Assembly (NCBI GenBank): GCA_944319795.1
Contig: CALUFA010000006.1
Location: 27,681-91,680 of the forward strand
Source: an uncultured Prevotella sp.
Lineage (GTDB): Bacteria; Bacteroidota; Bacteroidia; Bacteroidales; Bacteroidaceae
Length of the DNA stretch: 64,000 nucleotides
Reading direction: 5' to 3'
A model generated the notes under the pieces. The model was given only the letters and a program-made list of their open reading frames with translations, was not told where the DNA came from and made no database searches. Both the position numbers and the translations under genes were made by a program. This document shows positions 16,653 to 26,011 of the stretch, piece by piece (the stretch's first letter is position 1; the number at the start of each line of letters is the position of its first letter).

Positions 16653-17480
16653 ATGAACGAAACGACTAACAACATGGAAGCGCCTCAAGAGGGCGGGATG
16701 GTGCTGCGCACCGAGGGCCTCGTGAAGCGTTACGGCAAGCGCACGGTGGTCAACGACGTGTCGATAAATGTGCGCCAGGGCGAAATCGTGGGGCTGCTCG
16801 GCCCCAACGGAGCAGGCAAGACGACCTCTTTCTATATGACTACGGGCCTTATCGTGCCAAACGCAGGCCACATATATCTCGACGATAAGGACATTACCGA
16901 CTTCCCCGTCTACAAGCGTGCGCGCGCCGGAATAGGATACTTGCCGCAGGAAGCGAGCGTTTTCCGCAAGCTGAGCGTTGAGGACAACATCCTCGCCGTG
17001 CTTGAGATGACCACCCTGACGCGCAAGCAACAGATAGAGAAACTTGAGAGCCTGATACGCGAGTTCCGCCTCGAGAAGGTGCGCAAGAACATCGGCGACC
17101 GCCTGTCGGGCGGCGAACGCAGGCGCACGGAGATAGCCCGCTGCTTAGCCATAGACCCTAAGTTCATCATGCTCGACGAGCCTTTCGCCGGCGTAGACCC
17201 TATCGCCGTGGAAGACATACAGCACATAGTGTGGCGCCTGAAGTACCGCAACATAGGCATACTGATAACCGACCACAACGTCGAGGATACCCTCTGCATC
17301 ACCGACCGAGCCTATCTTCTGTTCGAAGGGCGCATCCTTTTCCAAGGCTCTCCCGAGGAACTGGCCGAGAACAAGGTCGTCCGTGAGAAGTATCTTACCA
17401 ACAGTTTCGTGCTGCGCCAGAAGGACTTCCAGCGCATCGACGAGGAAAAACGTGCGCGCGAGGCCGCCGAGGAGGCGTGA
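16653..17480 (+). CDS. lptB: Lipopolysaccharide export ATPase LptB
   Basis: 275 aa, slightly longer than the E. coli protein (241 aa), with extra residues at both ends. Walker A GPNGAGKT is residues 50-57, [16 protein letters not shown] holds the Q-loop and the LptB-typical stretch, the signature is LSGGERRR, and Walker B is [13 protein letters not shown], with switch His in ITDHNV. LptB powers LptFG extraction of LPS from the inner membrane. The LptB-typical [11 protein letters not shown] segment separates it from other ABC ATPases. The C-terminal [12 protein letters not shown] tail is charged and probably disordered. An ATG at 16674 is an alternative start. Single-gene unit with a terminator at 17548-17606. 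Confidence 0.92.
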   Translation: MNETTNNMEAPQEGGMVLRTEGLVKRYGKRTVVNDVSINVRQGEIVGLLGPNGAGKTTSFYMTTGLIVPNAGHIYLDDKDITDFPVYKRARAGIGYLPQEASVFRKLSVEDNILAVLEMTTLTRKQQIEKLESLIREFRLEKVRKNIGDRLSGGERRRTEIARCLAIDPKFIMLDEPFAGVDPIAVEDIQHIVWRLKYRNIGILITDHNVEDTLCITDRAYLLFEGRILFQGSPEELAENKVVREKYLTNSFVLRQKDFQRIDEEKRAREAAEEA

Positions 17481-17547
17481 AATGTTGGCTTTACGCCGGT
17501 AGGCAAGCGGCGTATGGCGGATTGATTCCTTACGTTACATATTATAA

Positions 17548-17606
17548 TGCCGGGCAAGACGGTTGCTGTTTCATGCCGTCTTGTCCGGCATAATTTGTTT
17601 TTTCGG
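17548..17606 (+). terminator. Rho-independent terminator of lptB
   Basis: Arms ATGCCGGGCAAGACGG and CCGTCTTGTCCGGCAT pair with one mismatch and are followed by AATTTGTTTTTT. Confidence 0.8.
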
Positions 17607-17624
17607 CGGCGTGCGCCTAACCTT

Positions 17625-17842
17625 ATGTGAGTTCGGTATAAGAAATATGAAAATGAAATCATTCTAAAGCGTAAGAAGTCTGTGGGTAATGTCATTCCGG
17701 GCCGTGACCCGGAATCCAGGAAACACCATCTTATAAATAAATTGGTTGCATATACTGGATTCCGGGCTGGGACCCGGAATGACATTACCCACAGACTTCT
17801 TACGTTTTAGAATGGTTGCATCTCTCTTATACCAGATTTGCG
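17625..17842. repeat. MITE-like palindromic element, copy A
   Basis: A 30-bp arm at 17671-17700 (GTAAGAAGTCTG...CATTCCGG) is perfectly inverted at 17774-17803, and pairing extends outward through ATTCTAAA(A/G)C. Inside are GGAATCCAG and CTGGATTCC. The left edge has TGAGTTCGGTATAAG; the right edge is a decayed complement (CTTATACC...). Intergenic, with no coding capacity. Confidence 0.8.
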
Positions 17843-17865
17843 TTTTGTAACGTCTTGATTGCCAA

Positions 17866-17960
17866 TGTGTTGCAAAAGGCGGTCTTTTGCGTTGTAAAAG
17901 ACCGCCTTTTAGCGCATGAAAGGCAACCTTTTGCAGTGTAAAAGGACGCCTTTTGCAATT
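17866..17960. repeat. AAAGG/CCTTT fold-back repeat, copy 3
   Basis: AAAAGGCGGTCTTTT and AAAAGACCGCCTTTT form a strong hairpin, followed by AAAGGCAACCTTTT and AAAAGGACGCCTTTT units. It is nearly identical to copy 4 at 21820-21913. Confidence 0.7.
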
Positions 17961-18119
17961 ACGTTGGGCGCATGGCCCGTGATAGCAGGCTGAAAGTGGT
18001 GGAATATTTTCATTGTTGAGGCTTCATATTTCGTTGCAAATTAACTAACATGTTTAGTTCTATTAACGCAACAAAAGTTAAAACTATACATCTTAGTTGT
18101 CGTTGTCCGGGCTTTTGCT

Positions 18120-18127
18120 TACCTTTG
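18120..18127 (+). promoter_or_regulatory. -7 promoter box TACCTTTG for the GLPGLI operon
   Basis: Exact TAnnTTTG match, 52 bp before the ATG at 18180. Confidence 0.6.
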
Positions 18128-18179
18128 CATAACTTAAGAATTTAGTTTAACGTGAAGGACATAACGTTACTTTAAAAAA

Positions 18180-19040
18180 ATGATTAAGAATAAATTGTTT
18201 TCCTTGTTATCCGTGTTGGTTTTGCCCCTCATGGCTTCAGCCCAAACCGTAAGCGGTGGCGGGTTGCCTCCGCTGACGCCGGTTGAAAGGCATGTGTACG
18301 ACACAGCGCATGCTAAAATCTATTACGAGTACGCGTTCAGGCGTGATTCCGCCAAGGCTGACAAGCTCACGCGTGGGCAGACAGTCCTGCTCGTTGGCGA
18401 TGCTTATACGTGTTTCATTGACAACCAGGCGCTGCTTCGCGATTCGCTTACCGACGCATTTTGCCGCAAGGGCAAGTCGCCTATGGAGTATATGGCAAAA
18501 AACATGAGTTTGGAAAATCCCGTTTATGAGTATTCCTTGGTGTCCGGCTTTAAGTCGGGAGAAGTGTCCGTGCGGTTTGACTGCCCGAGCTTAAAGTTGC
18601 AGTACGTGCAACCAACGCCCAAATTAGCGTGGACTTTGGCCGCCGGCGACAGCGTTGTAAGCGGCGTAAAGTGCAAGAAGGCCGTGTGCCGGTTCGGCGG
18701 ACGCGACTGGACGGCGTGGTATTCGCCCGAATACGGACTGCCCTTAGGCCCTTATATGTTCGGCGGACTGCCGGGATTAATCTTCGCCGTGGGCGACGGC
18801 CGTGGCGACCATGTGTTCACTTTGAACGGCGTGGAGCTTTGCCGGGGCGTAGTTCAGGTTTACCAGCGTGCCGACGACGGCATTATAAAACTGCCGCGCG
18901 ACAAGGCGAGGGAGACAATACGCAAGTATTATGAAGATTTATCAAACTTTATTTTGATGAAATATCCCGGTACGGCGCTGCCCGACGACCTGCAAGGCAA
19001 GAAACTCTCAGCGCCTTACAATCCGATAGAGTTGGAATGA
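18180..19040 (+). CDS. GLPGLI family secreted protein
   Basis: 286 aa. Signal peptide about 1-21 (LPLMASAQ). The family-defining run GGLPGLIFAVGDG is present near residue 200, after WYSPEYGLPLGPYMFGG; it also has YYEYAF near the N terminus. The family is specific to Bacteroidetes and is found beside TonB-dependent receptors; its biochemical role is not established. Here it lies 32 bp before the leader of the outer-membrane receptor gene on the same strand, the usual arrangement. It probably acts at the periplasmic or outer-membrane face. Confidence 0.88.
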   Translation: MIKNKLFSLLSVLVLPLMASAQTVSGGGLPPLTPVERHVYDTAHAKIYYEYAFRRDSAKADKLTRGQTVLLVGDAYTCFIDNQALLRDSLTDAFCRKGKSPMEYMAKNMSLENPVYEYSLVSGFKSGEVSVRFDCPSLKLQYVQPTPKLAWTLAAGDSVVSGVKCKKAVCRFGGRDWTAWYSPEYGLPLGPYMFGGLPGLIFAVGDGRGDHVFTLNGVELCRGVVQVYQRADDGIIKLPRDKARETIRKYYEDLSNFILMKYPGTALPDDLQGKKLSAPYNPIELE

Positions 19041-19072
19041 AAGGCGTAAAGCCGTAAGACTGAAAAACAAGA

Positions 19073-19189
19073 ATGATTATGTTGACTGTATCCAACTTGC
19101 GTATGAAACGCGCGCGTTTCGTACCCTTATGTCGCGTATTGCCGTCGTTGTTGCTCCTCCAACTGTTCCTCACTGCCGCCTACCCATAA
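19073..19189 (+). pseudogene. Severed signal peptide of the receptor gene, ended by TAA at 19187-19189
   Basis: In the same frame as the receptor body (19217-21775), the ATG at 19073 starts a peptide with a basic start (MKRARFVPLCRVL) and a hydrophobic core (SLLLLQLFLTAAYP). This is a good signal peptide but it stops at TAA 19187-19189, nine codons before the next ATG. A CAA-to-TAA change would explain it. Confidence 0.75.
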
Positions 19190-19216
19190 ACGCCCGAGCG
19201 GCTTGTCACGGGCACG

Positions 19217-21775
19217 GTGGCCGACGCCGAGACGGGCAAGGCCGTGCCTTATGTCACCGTGAAGGCCGTCAACGCAGCCGACTCGCTGCTGGCTTACGCC
19301 ATTACCGGCGGCGACGGAGGCTTCACGTTGCAGCTTGACGGCGCAGCGTCTGCGCTGGAATTTACGCTCTTGGGGTATGAAAGGAAAAGCATCGGCGTCA
19401 AGGACGCTCGCCAAGGCATGCTGGTGCGGCTCGAGCCTTCGGGCATAATGCTGAAAGAACTGACCGTAAAGGCCAGCCCGATAGAGCGGCGCAAGGACAC
19501 GATAAACTACAACGTGGCGGCGTTTCTCGGCAAAGAGGACCGGTATATGGAAGACGTGCTGAAGAAAATGCCGGGCATCGAGGTGGCCGACGACGGCGCA
19601 ATATCGTATAACGGCAAGCCGATAAACAAGTTCAACATCGAAGGGCAGGACCTGCTCGGCAACCAATACAACTATGCTACGCGTAACATGCCGGCCGAGG
19701 CGGTGGCCACTGTGCAGGTAATGGAGAACGACCAGCCCGTGCGTGCGCTGCAAGGCCGTGTGCCGTCAGACCGCGCCACGCTCAACATCAAGTTGAAACC
19801 AGGCTATAAGGCGCGGCTTTTCGGCGAGGTGAAGGGCGGCTTGGGCGGTTTTAGCGACGTGTTGTGGAACAACGCACTGACCTTGGTCTCGATAGGAAAG
19901 AAGAACCAGATGCTGTTTACGGCCAAGATGAACAACAACGGCGAAAGCCTGTCTGACGACGCGAAGGAGCATGTCAACGCGTCGGATATTTACAATTACG
20001 AGCCTTTGCCGTCGGAAATGGTGCAGGCGTCTGACTTCATCATGCCGCCGATAGACGAGAAACGCTATCTCAGGAACAAGTCTTATTCGGCCGGACTGAA
20101 CATGCAACGCCGCTTAGGACGCTACGGCAGCCTTCGCGCCAACATTACTTTTTACGGAACGTCGGACATACTTAACGACAGCACTTTTGCCTTTTACGGC
20201 GGCAACGGGACGCTCTCGCTCGGCGAGCGCGACCGCAGCAAGACGCGGACAAGCACGCTGATGCCGCGTCTAAGATATGAGCACAACGCCCCTAAGGTTT
20301 ATTTCGTCGACGAGCTTAGCGGCTCAATATCGTCTGACAGGTATTCAAGCGGTAAGGACTTTTGGCAGGAGGCCGACTCGCCAAACTCAGGCGGCCTTGA
20401 CGAGCGTACAGAGCGGCATCCCGGTTACGTGCAGAACAAGCTGAGCATGAGCATCAATGCCGGGGCTAATACGTACTCGGTAAATTCGTTGACAAGGTAT
20501 TTCCGCCGCAGCGAGACGTTCACCGTAGCAGATTCCGGTTACGGGCCGTCCGCAGGCACGGCGCCCGGTGTTGCGCCGCAGGGCGGTTTTTCCGCCGGAA
20601 CATACGACATGAAAGAGCGCGTTGAAATTGAAAACTTTATGACGCGCAACAGCGTAAGCACGCAGTTTTACGCCGGCGCAAACAGCTTCTCTCTTGCTTA
20701 CTCATTCGAGGTACACGCAGGCACCGTGGCTTTAGACGGCGGAGAAAACCACCGCACCGTGTACATGAAGCATTCGTTTACGCCCGGTTACACTCTCGCT
20801 TACCGGCGTGGGAATTTCAGCGTAAGCATTCCGGCAAGCATTTTCATGTCGAGAATACCTTGGAGCGCGTCGGGTGATAAGACGGAGGCATATCTTTCGC
20901 CTGCCGTAAGCTGGCGTCACAGGTTCTCGCCGTTTTGGAAAATGAACTTGTCGGGAGGCTTGGGGCGCGACGTTTTTACCGGCATACTTACGCCGGTTGA
21001 ATATTTCTCAGGTTACCGCACGCGTGTTTCCACGGCCGACCGTATCGGATGGACGCGGTCGGCGCGCGCCTCGTTCGGCTTGAATTATACCGACGTGGTA
21101 AACATGTTCGTGTGGAACTTGATAGCGACTGCATCATGGAGCAGGCGCGACCACTACGACGAATACGTCTACGGCGGACGTTTCACTACGGTTCGCCCCG
21201 TCTGGAAAGACGCCGACATGCGCATGCTGTACGTCATGACCACGGCAGACAAGACTTTCTACGGCTCCGGGGTGTCGCTCAAAGGTTCGCTGAACTACAA
21301 CCGCACGGAGATGCCGGTAGCCCAAAACGGCGTTACGGCCACCGTTACGGGCAACGTAGTGTCGGCCGCCTTGTCGTTGAGATGGAACAAGCTCGAGTGG
21401 ATGAGCCTGTCCGTAAAGCCCACTTTCAACCTGTCTTGGCAAGACCGCAGCGCCTATGTACACGGCAACAACGTCCTTAAGACGTTCTACAACGTAGCCG
21501 GCGTGCACTTGTTTCCCGTAAAGAACCTCGACGTCGGCGTGTCATGGGACTTCAACCTGCTCGAAGTGGGACACGGGCGTTACCGCCGCAACAGTTTTCT
21601 CGATGCCTCGGTGCGCTTCGTCGCCACCAAACGGCTGGAGTTCGGCATGCGGCTTACCAACCTGTTCAACCGCAAGACGTATGAGGAAGCCTCGTTTACG
21701 GGCCTTAATTATAATTATTACAGCCTGCCCCTGCGCGGCCGGGAAGTGCTGTTGTCGGCGTATGTCGACATCTGA
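19217..21775 (+). CDS. TonB-dependent receptor-like outer-membrane beta-barrel protein lacking a joined signal peptide
   Basis: 852 aa from the first ATG after an in-frame stop. It begins inside a carboxypeptidase-regulatory-like domain (TGKAVPYVTVKAV... to about residue 80). A plug-like region follows (DTINYNVAAFLGKEDRYMED, VLKKMPGIEV, about 90-190), then a long beta barrel ending LLSAYVDI. This matches the outer-membrane beta-barrel proteins that accompany GLPGLI proteins. The signal peptide lies in the same frame at 19073 but is cut off by TAA, so as read the protein could not reach the outer membrane. Either the gene is recently inactivated, or the stop is a sequencing error. The long intact body argues that the lesion is recent. 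Ligand unknown. Confidence 0.75.
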   Translation: MADAETGKAVPYVTVKAVNAADSLLAYAITGGDGGFTLQLDGAASALEFTLLGYERKSIGVKDARQGMLVRLEPSGIMLKELTVKASPIERRKDTINYNVAAFLGKEDRYMEDVLKKMPGIEVADDGAISYNGKPINKFNIEGQDLLGNQYNYATRNMPAEAVATVQVMENDQPVRALQGRVPSDRATLNIKLKPGYKARLFGEVKGGLGGFSDVLWNNALTLVSIGKKNQMLFTAKMNNNGESLSDDAKEHVNASDIYNYEPLPSEMVQASDFIMPPIDEKRYLRNKSYSAGLNMQRRLGRYGSLRANITFYGTSDILNDSTFAFYGGNGTLSLGERDRSKTRTSTLMPRLRYEHNAPKVYFVDELSGSISSDRYSSGKDFWQEADSPNSGGLDERTERHPGYVQNKLSMSINAGANTYSVNSLTRYFRRSETFTVADSGYGPSAGTAPGVAPQGGFSAGTYDMKERVEIENFMTRNSVSTQFYAGANSFSLAYSFEVHAGTVALDGGENHRTVYMKHSFTPGYTLAYRRGNFSVSIPASIFMSRIPWSASGDKTEAYLSPAVSWRHRFSPFWKMNLSGGLGRDVFTGILTPVEYFSGYRTRVSTADRIGWTRSARASFGLNYTDVVNMFVWNLIATASWSRRDHYDEYVYGGRFTTVRPVWKDADMRMLYVMTTADKTFYGSGVSLKGSLNYNRTEMPVAQNGVTATVTGNVVSAALSLRWNKLEWMSLSVKPTFNLSWQDRSAYVHGNNVLKTFYNVAGVHLFPVKNLDVGVSWDFNLLEVGHGRYRRNSFLDASVRFVATKRLEFGMRLTNLFNRKTYEEASFTGLNYNYYSLPLRGREVLLSAYVDI

Positions 21776-21819
21776 CGGCATGCGTTTGCTTGTGCCTTGT
21801 GTAACGCATTGATACCCAG

Positions 21820-21913
21820 CGCGTTGTAAAAGGCGGTCTTTTGCGTTGTAAAAGACCGCCTTTTAGCGCATGAAAGGTAACCTTTTGCAGCGTAAAAGGA
21901 TGCCTTTCGCAAT
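21820..21913. repeat. AAAGG/CCTTT fold-back repeat, copy 4
   Basis: Same unit order as copy 3: AAAAGGCGGTCTTTT, AAAAGACCGCCTTTT, AAAGGTAACCTTTT, AAAAGGATGCCTTTC. It lies about 45 bp after the receptor stop codon and may serve as its terminator. Confidence 0.7.
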
Positions 21914-21983
21914 TCATGCGTTTTTTTGCGCCATTGTTGCTGTTCGGCGACGGTGTTTTATGGATGTCTTTTTATTATAATAG

Positions 21984-22154
21984 AACGTGAGTTCGGTATA
22001 AGGATTATTCCATAAAAAGTATCGTGTTGTATTGGCTTTAAGAAGTCGGTGGCATTCCGTCATTCCGGGTCCCGGCCCGGAATGACGGAATGCCACCGAC
22101 TTCTTACGCTTTAAAATGATTTCATTTTCTTATTTCTTATACCGAACTCACGTT
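21984..22154. repeat. MITE-like palindromic element, copy B (most complete, with terminal inverted repeats)
   Basis: Perfect 19-bp terminal inverted repeats: AACGTGAGTTCGGTATAAG at 21984-22002 and its complement at 22136-22154. The inner palindrome TAAGAAGTCGGTGGCATTCC... is perfect around a GGTCCCGGCC centre near 22068-22080. The 5-bp sequence AATAG flanks it on both sides (21979-21983 and 22155-22159), as expected for a target-site duplication. 171 bp, no coding capacity. Confidence 0.82.
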
Positions 22155-22280
22155 AATAGACGGTGGCATACATGGCTGCCTGTCGGGATTATGTGCGGTT
22201 CTTGATGATGCGTTCGGGTTAAAAAAACAAATTTTTCGGCTTTTTTCCACATTATATTAGGTAATTACATTGATATTCAG

Positions 22281-22288
22281 TAATTTTG
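22281..22288 (+). promoter_or_regulatory. -7 promoter box TAATTTTG for tig
   Basis: Exact TAnnTTTG match, 46 bp before the tig ATG. Confidence 0.65.
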
Positions 22289-22333
22289 CAGCTCGCATTC
22301 GATAATCATTAAAAATAACATAAAAGACCAAAG

Positions 22334-23692
22334 ATGAAAATTTCATTTGAAAATCCAGACAAGGTGAACGGACTGTTGACCTTGACCGTAGAAGAGGCTG
22401 ACTATAAGGAGAATGTCGAGAAGACACTGAAAAACTACCGCAAGAAGGCCAACGTGCCGGGATTCCGCCCGGGCATGGTTCCGATGGGAATGATCAAGAA
22501 GCAGTTCGGCACGACGGCCAAAGTCGACGAGATTAACAAGCTGTTGGGCGAAGAGATATATAAATATGTGAAAGACAACAATATCCAGATGCTCGGCGAG
22601 CCGCTGCCCTCGGACAAGCAGGTGCCCGTAGACATGGAGAAGGAAGCGCCCTACACGTTCATGTTCGACATAGCCGTAGCACCCGAGTTCAAGGCCGAGC
22701 TGACCGGCGACGACACTATCGACCACTACACTATAACGGTTGACGACGACGTTATAAACCGCCAGATAGACATGTTCGCGTCGCGTGCCGGCCACTACGA
22801 CAAGGTTGAGGAGTACCAGGAGCACGACATGCTGAAGGGCGACTTGCGCGAGCTCGACGAGAACGGCAACACCAAGGAAGGCGGCATAACGGTTGAAGGA
22901 GCCGTGATGATGCCCGAATATATTAAGGTGGAAGACCAGAAGAAGCTGTTCGACGGCTGCAAGCTGGGCGACATAATCACGTTCAACCCGAAGAAGGCTT
23001 ACCCGGAGAGCGACATCGAGGTTTCTTCGCTGCTTAAGATTAAGAAGGAAGAAGTGGCCGACATGAACTCAGACTTCAGCTACCAAATTACCGAAATATC
23101 TCGTTATGCCAAGGCCGAGGTGAACCAGGATTTGTTCGACCAGGTGTTCGGTAAGGACGCGGTGAAGGACGAGGCAGACTTCCGTGCGAAGATTGCGGAG
23201 GGACTTAAGGGCCAGTTCGCAATGGACACCGACTTCAAGTTCATCCAGGACGTGCGCAAGTACATGGAGGACAAGGTCGGCGCGTTGGTTTATCCCGACG
23301 CCATCCTGAAGCGCGTGATGCTCAACAACAACAAGGACAAGGGCCAGGAGTTCGTAGACAAGAACTACGACCAGAGCATCAAGGAGCTTACTTGGCACCT
23401 TATCAAGGAGCAGCTCGTTAAGGCCAACGGCATAAAGATAGAGGACGCCGACATCAAGGAGACCGCTAAGGAAGCCGCACGCGCACAGTTCGCACAGTAC
23501 GGAATGAACAACATACCCGAAGAGTACATCGACAACTACGCTACCGACATGCTCAAGAAGAAGGAGTATATCGACTCGTTCGTTGACCGCAGCATCGACC
23601 GCAAGCTGACCGAGGCCCTCAAGAAGGTAGTGAAACTCAATGAGAAAACGGCTACTTTGGACGAGTTCAACAAGCTGATGCAGGGCGAATAA
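22334..23692 (+). CDS. tig: Trigger factor, ribosome-associated chaperone
   Basis: 452 aa, usual length. The N-terminal ribosome-binding domain carries the signature-type segment KKANVPGFRPGMVPMGMIKK (residues about 37-56; E. coli GFRxGKVP). A reduced PPIase-like middle region follows at about 150-250, and an alpha-helical C-terminal domain (FIQDVRKYMEDKVGALVYPDAILKR onward, read in parts) makes the chaperone cradle. It binds nascent chains at the ribosome exit in the cytoplasm. It leads the tig-clpP-clpX group, as in many bacteria, although clpP has its own promoter box here. Confidence 0.95.
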   Translation: MKISFENPDKVNGLLTLTVEEADYKENVEKTLKNYRKKANVPGFRPGMVPMGMIKKQFGTTAKVDEINKLLGEEIYKYVKDNNIQMLGEPLPSDKQVPVDMEKEAPYTFMFDIAVAPEFKAELTGDDTIDHYTITVDDDVINRQIDMFASRAGHYDKVEEYQEHDMLKGDLRELDENGNTKEGGITVEGAVMMPEYIKVEDQKKLFDGCKLGDIITFNPKKAYPESDIEVSSLLKIKKEEVADMNSDFSYQITEISRYAKAEVNQDLFDQVFGKDAVKDEADFRAKIAEGLKGQFAMDTDFKFIQDVRKYMEDKVGALVYPDAILKRVMLNNNKDKGQEFVDKNYDQSIKELTWHLIKEQLVKANGIKIEDADIKETAKEAARAQFAQYGMNNIPEEYIDNYATDMLKKKEYIDSFVDRSIDRKLTEALKKVVKLNEKTATLDEFNKLMQGE

Positions 23693-23724
23693 ATATTTTT
23701 TAGCAAAAAAACTTCCCTAATATA

Positions 23725-23800
23725 AAGGAGGTTTCCGACTTTTTTATTAACTTTGTTCCGCATGAACAAGTGAAAAGGGCCGGAAACCTCCTTTTCGCAT
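23725..23800 (+). terminator. Hairpin between tig and clpP (attenuator or terminator) with an embedded promoter
   Basis: AAAGGAGGTTTCCG and CGGAAACCTCCTTTT pair over a loop of about 45 nt. The clpP -7 box lies in the loop, so the right arm is transcribed from both promoters and the left arm only by read-through from tig. Confidence 0.5.
23748..23755 (+). promoter_or_regulatory. -7 promoter box TAACTTTG for clpP-clpX
   Basis: Exact TAnnTTTG match, giving a leader of about 170 nt before the clpP ATG at 23931. Confidence 0.55.
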
Positions 23801-23930
23801 GGAATGGTAACAGGTGGAAAATGCAATGCCGCCGGCAGGAGTCGGCGGAACGTGGCGGTAACTTCCGGCGCGCCGCCGAACGCGGAGCGGTTATTCATTT
23901 TTCATTATTCATTATTAATTTAATATAGGA

Positions 23931-24668
23931 ATGAACGATTTTAGGAAATATGCAACCGGTCATCTCGGCATGAACGGTATGGTGCTCGACGATGTGATGA
24001 AGGCCCAGATGCAATATCTCAACCCTTACATCCTTGAGGAGCGCCAGCTCAACGTTACGCAGATGGACGTGTTCTCGCGCCTGATGATGGACCGCATCAT
24101 CTTCCTCGGCACGCAGATCGACGACTACACGGCCAACACTCTTCAGGCACAGCTGCTTTACCTCGACTCGGTTGACTCGGGCAAGGACATCTCTATTTAC
24201 ATCAACAGCCCCGGCGGCAGCGTCACTGCCGGCCTCGGCATCTACGACACGATGCAGTTCATATCGAGCGACGTGGCCACGATATGCACCGGCATGGCCG
24301 CTTCGATGGCCGCCGTGCTGCTCGTTGCCGGCACGGAAGGCAAGCGCTCGGCGCTCACCCACAGCCGCGTGATGATACACCAGCCGCTCGGCGGAGTGCA
24401 GGGACAGGCTTCCGACATAGAAATAGAAGCTAAGGAGATACTCAAGTTCAAGAAAGAACTTTATACGATAATATCCGAACATTCACACACACCTTACGAT
24501 AAGGTATATAAGGACTCCGACCGCAACTATTGGATGACGGCCGAAGAAGCCAAGGCATACGGCATGATAGACACCGTGCTGGTAAGGAAGAAAGAGACCG
24601 CAGGCGGCGAAACTGCAGGCAGCCCGGCTCCAGTGGAGGGACAACCCGCTGACGGCGACGCCAGGTAA
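23931..24668 (+). CDS. clpP: ATP-dependent Clp protease proteolytic subunit
   Basis: 245 aa, longer than E. coli ClpP (207 aa) because of an N-terminal stretch and a Gly/Pro-rich disordered tail (TAGGETAGSPAPVEGQPADG). Catalytic Ser125 lies in GMAASMAA and His150 in MIHQPLGG; the catalytic Asp is in the YKDSDRNYW region. The INSPGGSV loop is at 91-98. It forms the tetradecameric chamber that degrades proteins fed by ClpX. The clpX start follows 39 bp after the clpP stop, which supports cotranscription. Confidence 0.95.
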   Translation: MNDFRKYATGHLGMNGMVLDDVMKAQMQYLNPYILEERQLNVTQMDVFSRLMMDRIIFLGTQIDDYTANTLQAQLLYLDSVDSGKDISIYINSPGGSVTAGLGIYDTMQFISSDVATICTGMAASMAAVLLVAGTEGKRSALTHSRVMIHQPLGGVQGQASDIEIEAKEILKFKKELYTIISEHSHTPYDKVYKDSDRNYWMTAEEAKAYGMIDTVLVRKKETAGGETAGSPAPVEGQPADGDAR

Positions 24669-24707
24669 GGCAATGATTGTTGTTGTGATGTTATTTCCAA
24701 TGTAATC

Positions 24708-25961
24708 ATGACGAATAGGAATAATCGGATAGAAAAGGTTTGCAGCTTCTGCGGAAGGAGCGAACATGAGGTGAAACTGCTTATCACCGGCTTGACCGGA
24801 TTCATCTGCGAAGACTGCGCCGCGCAGGCATACGAGATAGTGAAGTCAACCGGCGTGCTCGATGCCGAGCACAAGAAGGGCGGCTCCAAGTTCAAGCCGA
24901 AGAAGGTGCCGAAGCCGCGTGAGATAAAGGATTACCTCGACCAGTACGTCATCGGGCAGGACGATGCCAAGCGTTGCCTCGCCGTAGCCGTGTACAACCA
25001 TTACAAACGGCTCCAACAACCCGAAGACGACAACGGCGTAGAGATAGAGAAAAGCAATATAATAATGGTCGGCAGCACCGGCACGGGCAAGACTTTGATG
25101 GCCCGCACGATAGCCAAGCTGCTCGATGTGCCGTTCACCATCGTCGACGCGACGGTCTTCACCGAGGCCGGTTACGTGGGCGAGGATGTCGAGAGCATAC
25201 TCAGCCGCCTGCTCCAAGTGGCCGACTACGATGTAGAGGCAGCCGAACGGGGCATAGTTTTCATCGACGAGATCGACAAGATAGCGCGCAAGAGCGACAA
25301 TCCGTCGATCACGCGCGACGTAAGCGGCGAGGGCGTGCAGCAAGGTTTGCTGAAACTCTTGGAAGGAACTATGGTCAACGTGCCGCCGCAGGGCGGACGC
25401 AAGCATCCCGACCAAGAATACATCCACGTCGACACGAAGAACATACTCTTCATCTGCGGCGGCGCGTTCGACGGCATTGAGCGCAAGATCGCCCAAAGGA
25501 TGAACACCCATGTGGTCGGTTACAACTCCGTTCAGAACGTGCGCAACATCGACAAGAACGACCTGATGAAGTACATACTGCCGCAAGACTTGAAGTCGTT
25601 CGGCCTGATACCTGAAATCATCGGCCGCCTGCCCGTCCTCACTTATCTTAATCCTTTGGACCGCGAAGCGTTGCGCTCAATCCTCGTAGAGCCGAAAAAC
25701 TCAATCATAAAGCAATACAAGAAACTGTTCGAGATGGACGGGATTGAGCTTGGCTTCACCGACGAGGCTCTCGACTTCATAGTAGACAAGGCTATGGAAT
25801 ACAAGCTCGGGGCGCGCGGACTGAGGTCGATTGTCGAGAGTGTGATAATGGACGCGATGTTTGAAATACCGTCGAAGGATGTCAAGACATTCGAGGTTAC
25901 TCTTGATTATGCGCGCAGACAGCTTGAGAAGGCGCACTTCAACAAGCTGGAAAGCGCCTGA
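24708..25961 (+). CDS. clpX: ATP-dependent Clp protease ATPase subunit ClpX
   Basis: 417 aa, usual length. N-terminal C4 zinc finger (CSFCG ... CEDC, residues about 12-40). AAA+ core: Walker A GSTGTGKT about 122-129, pore loop GYVG, Walker B FIDEIDK, sensor-1 segment [13 protein letters not shown], and sensor-2 GARGLRS near the C terminus. It unfolds tagged proteins and threads them into ClpP. It sits directly after clpP. Confidence 0.96.
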   Translation: MTNRNNRIEKVCSFCGRSEHEVKLLITGLTGFICEDCAAQAYEIVKSTGVLDAEHKKGGSKFKPKKVPKPREIKDYLDQYVIGQDDAKRCLAVAVYNHYKRLQQPEDDNGVEIEKSNIIMVGSTGTGKTLMARTIAKLLDVPFTIVDATVFTEAGYVGEDVESILSRLLQVADYDVEAAERGIVFIDEIDKIARKSDNPSITRDVSGEGVQQGLLKLLEGTMVNVPPQGGRKHPDQEYIHVDTKNILFICGGAFDGIERKIAQRMNTHVVGYNSVQNVRNIDKNDLMKYILPQDLKSFGLIPEIIGRLPVLTYLNPLDREALRSILVEPKNSIIKQYKKLFEMDGIELGFTDEALDFIVDKAMEYKLGARGLRSIVESVIMDAMFEIPSKDVKTFEVTLDYARRQLEKAHFNKLESA

Positions 25962-26011
25962 CATGTTTGCCAATGAAGTATTACAATTAAAAAAGTTACC
26001 CTGTTGGTTGT

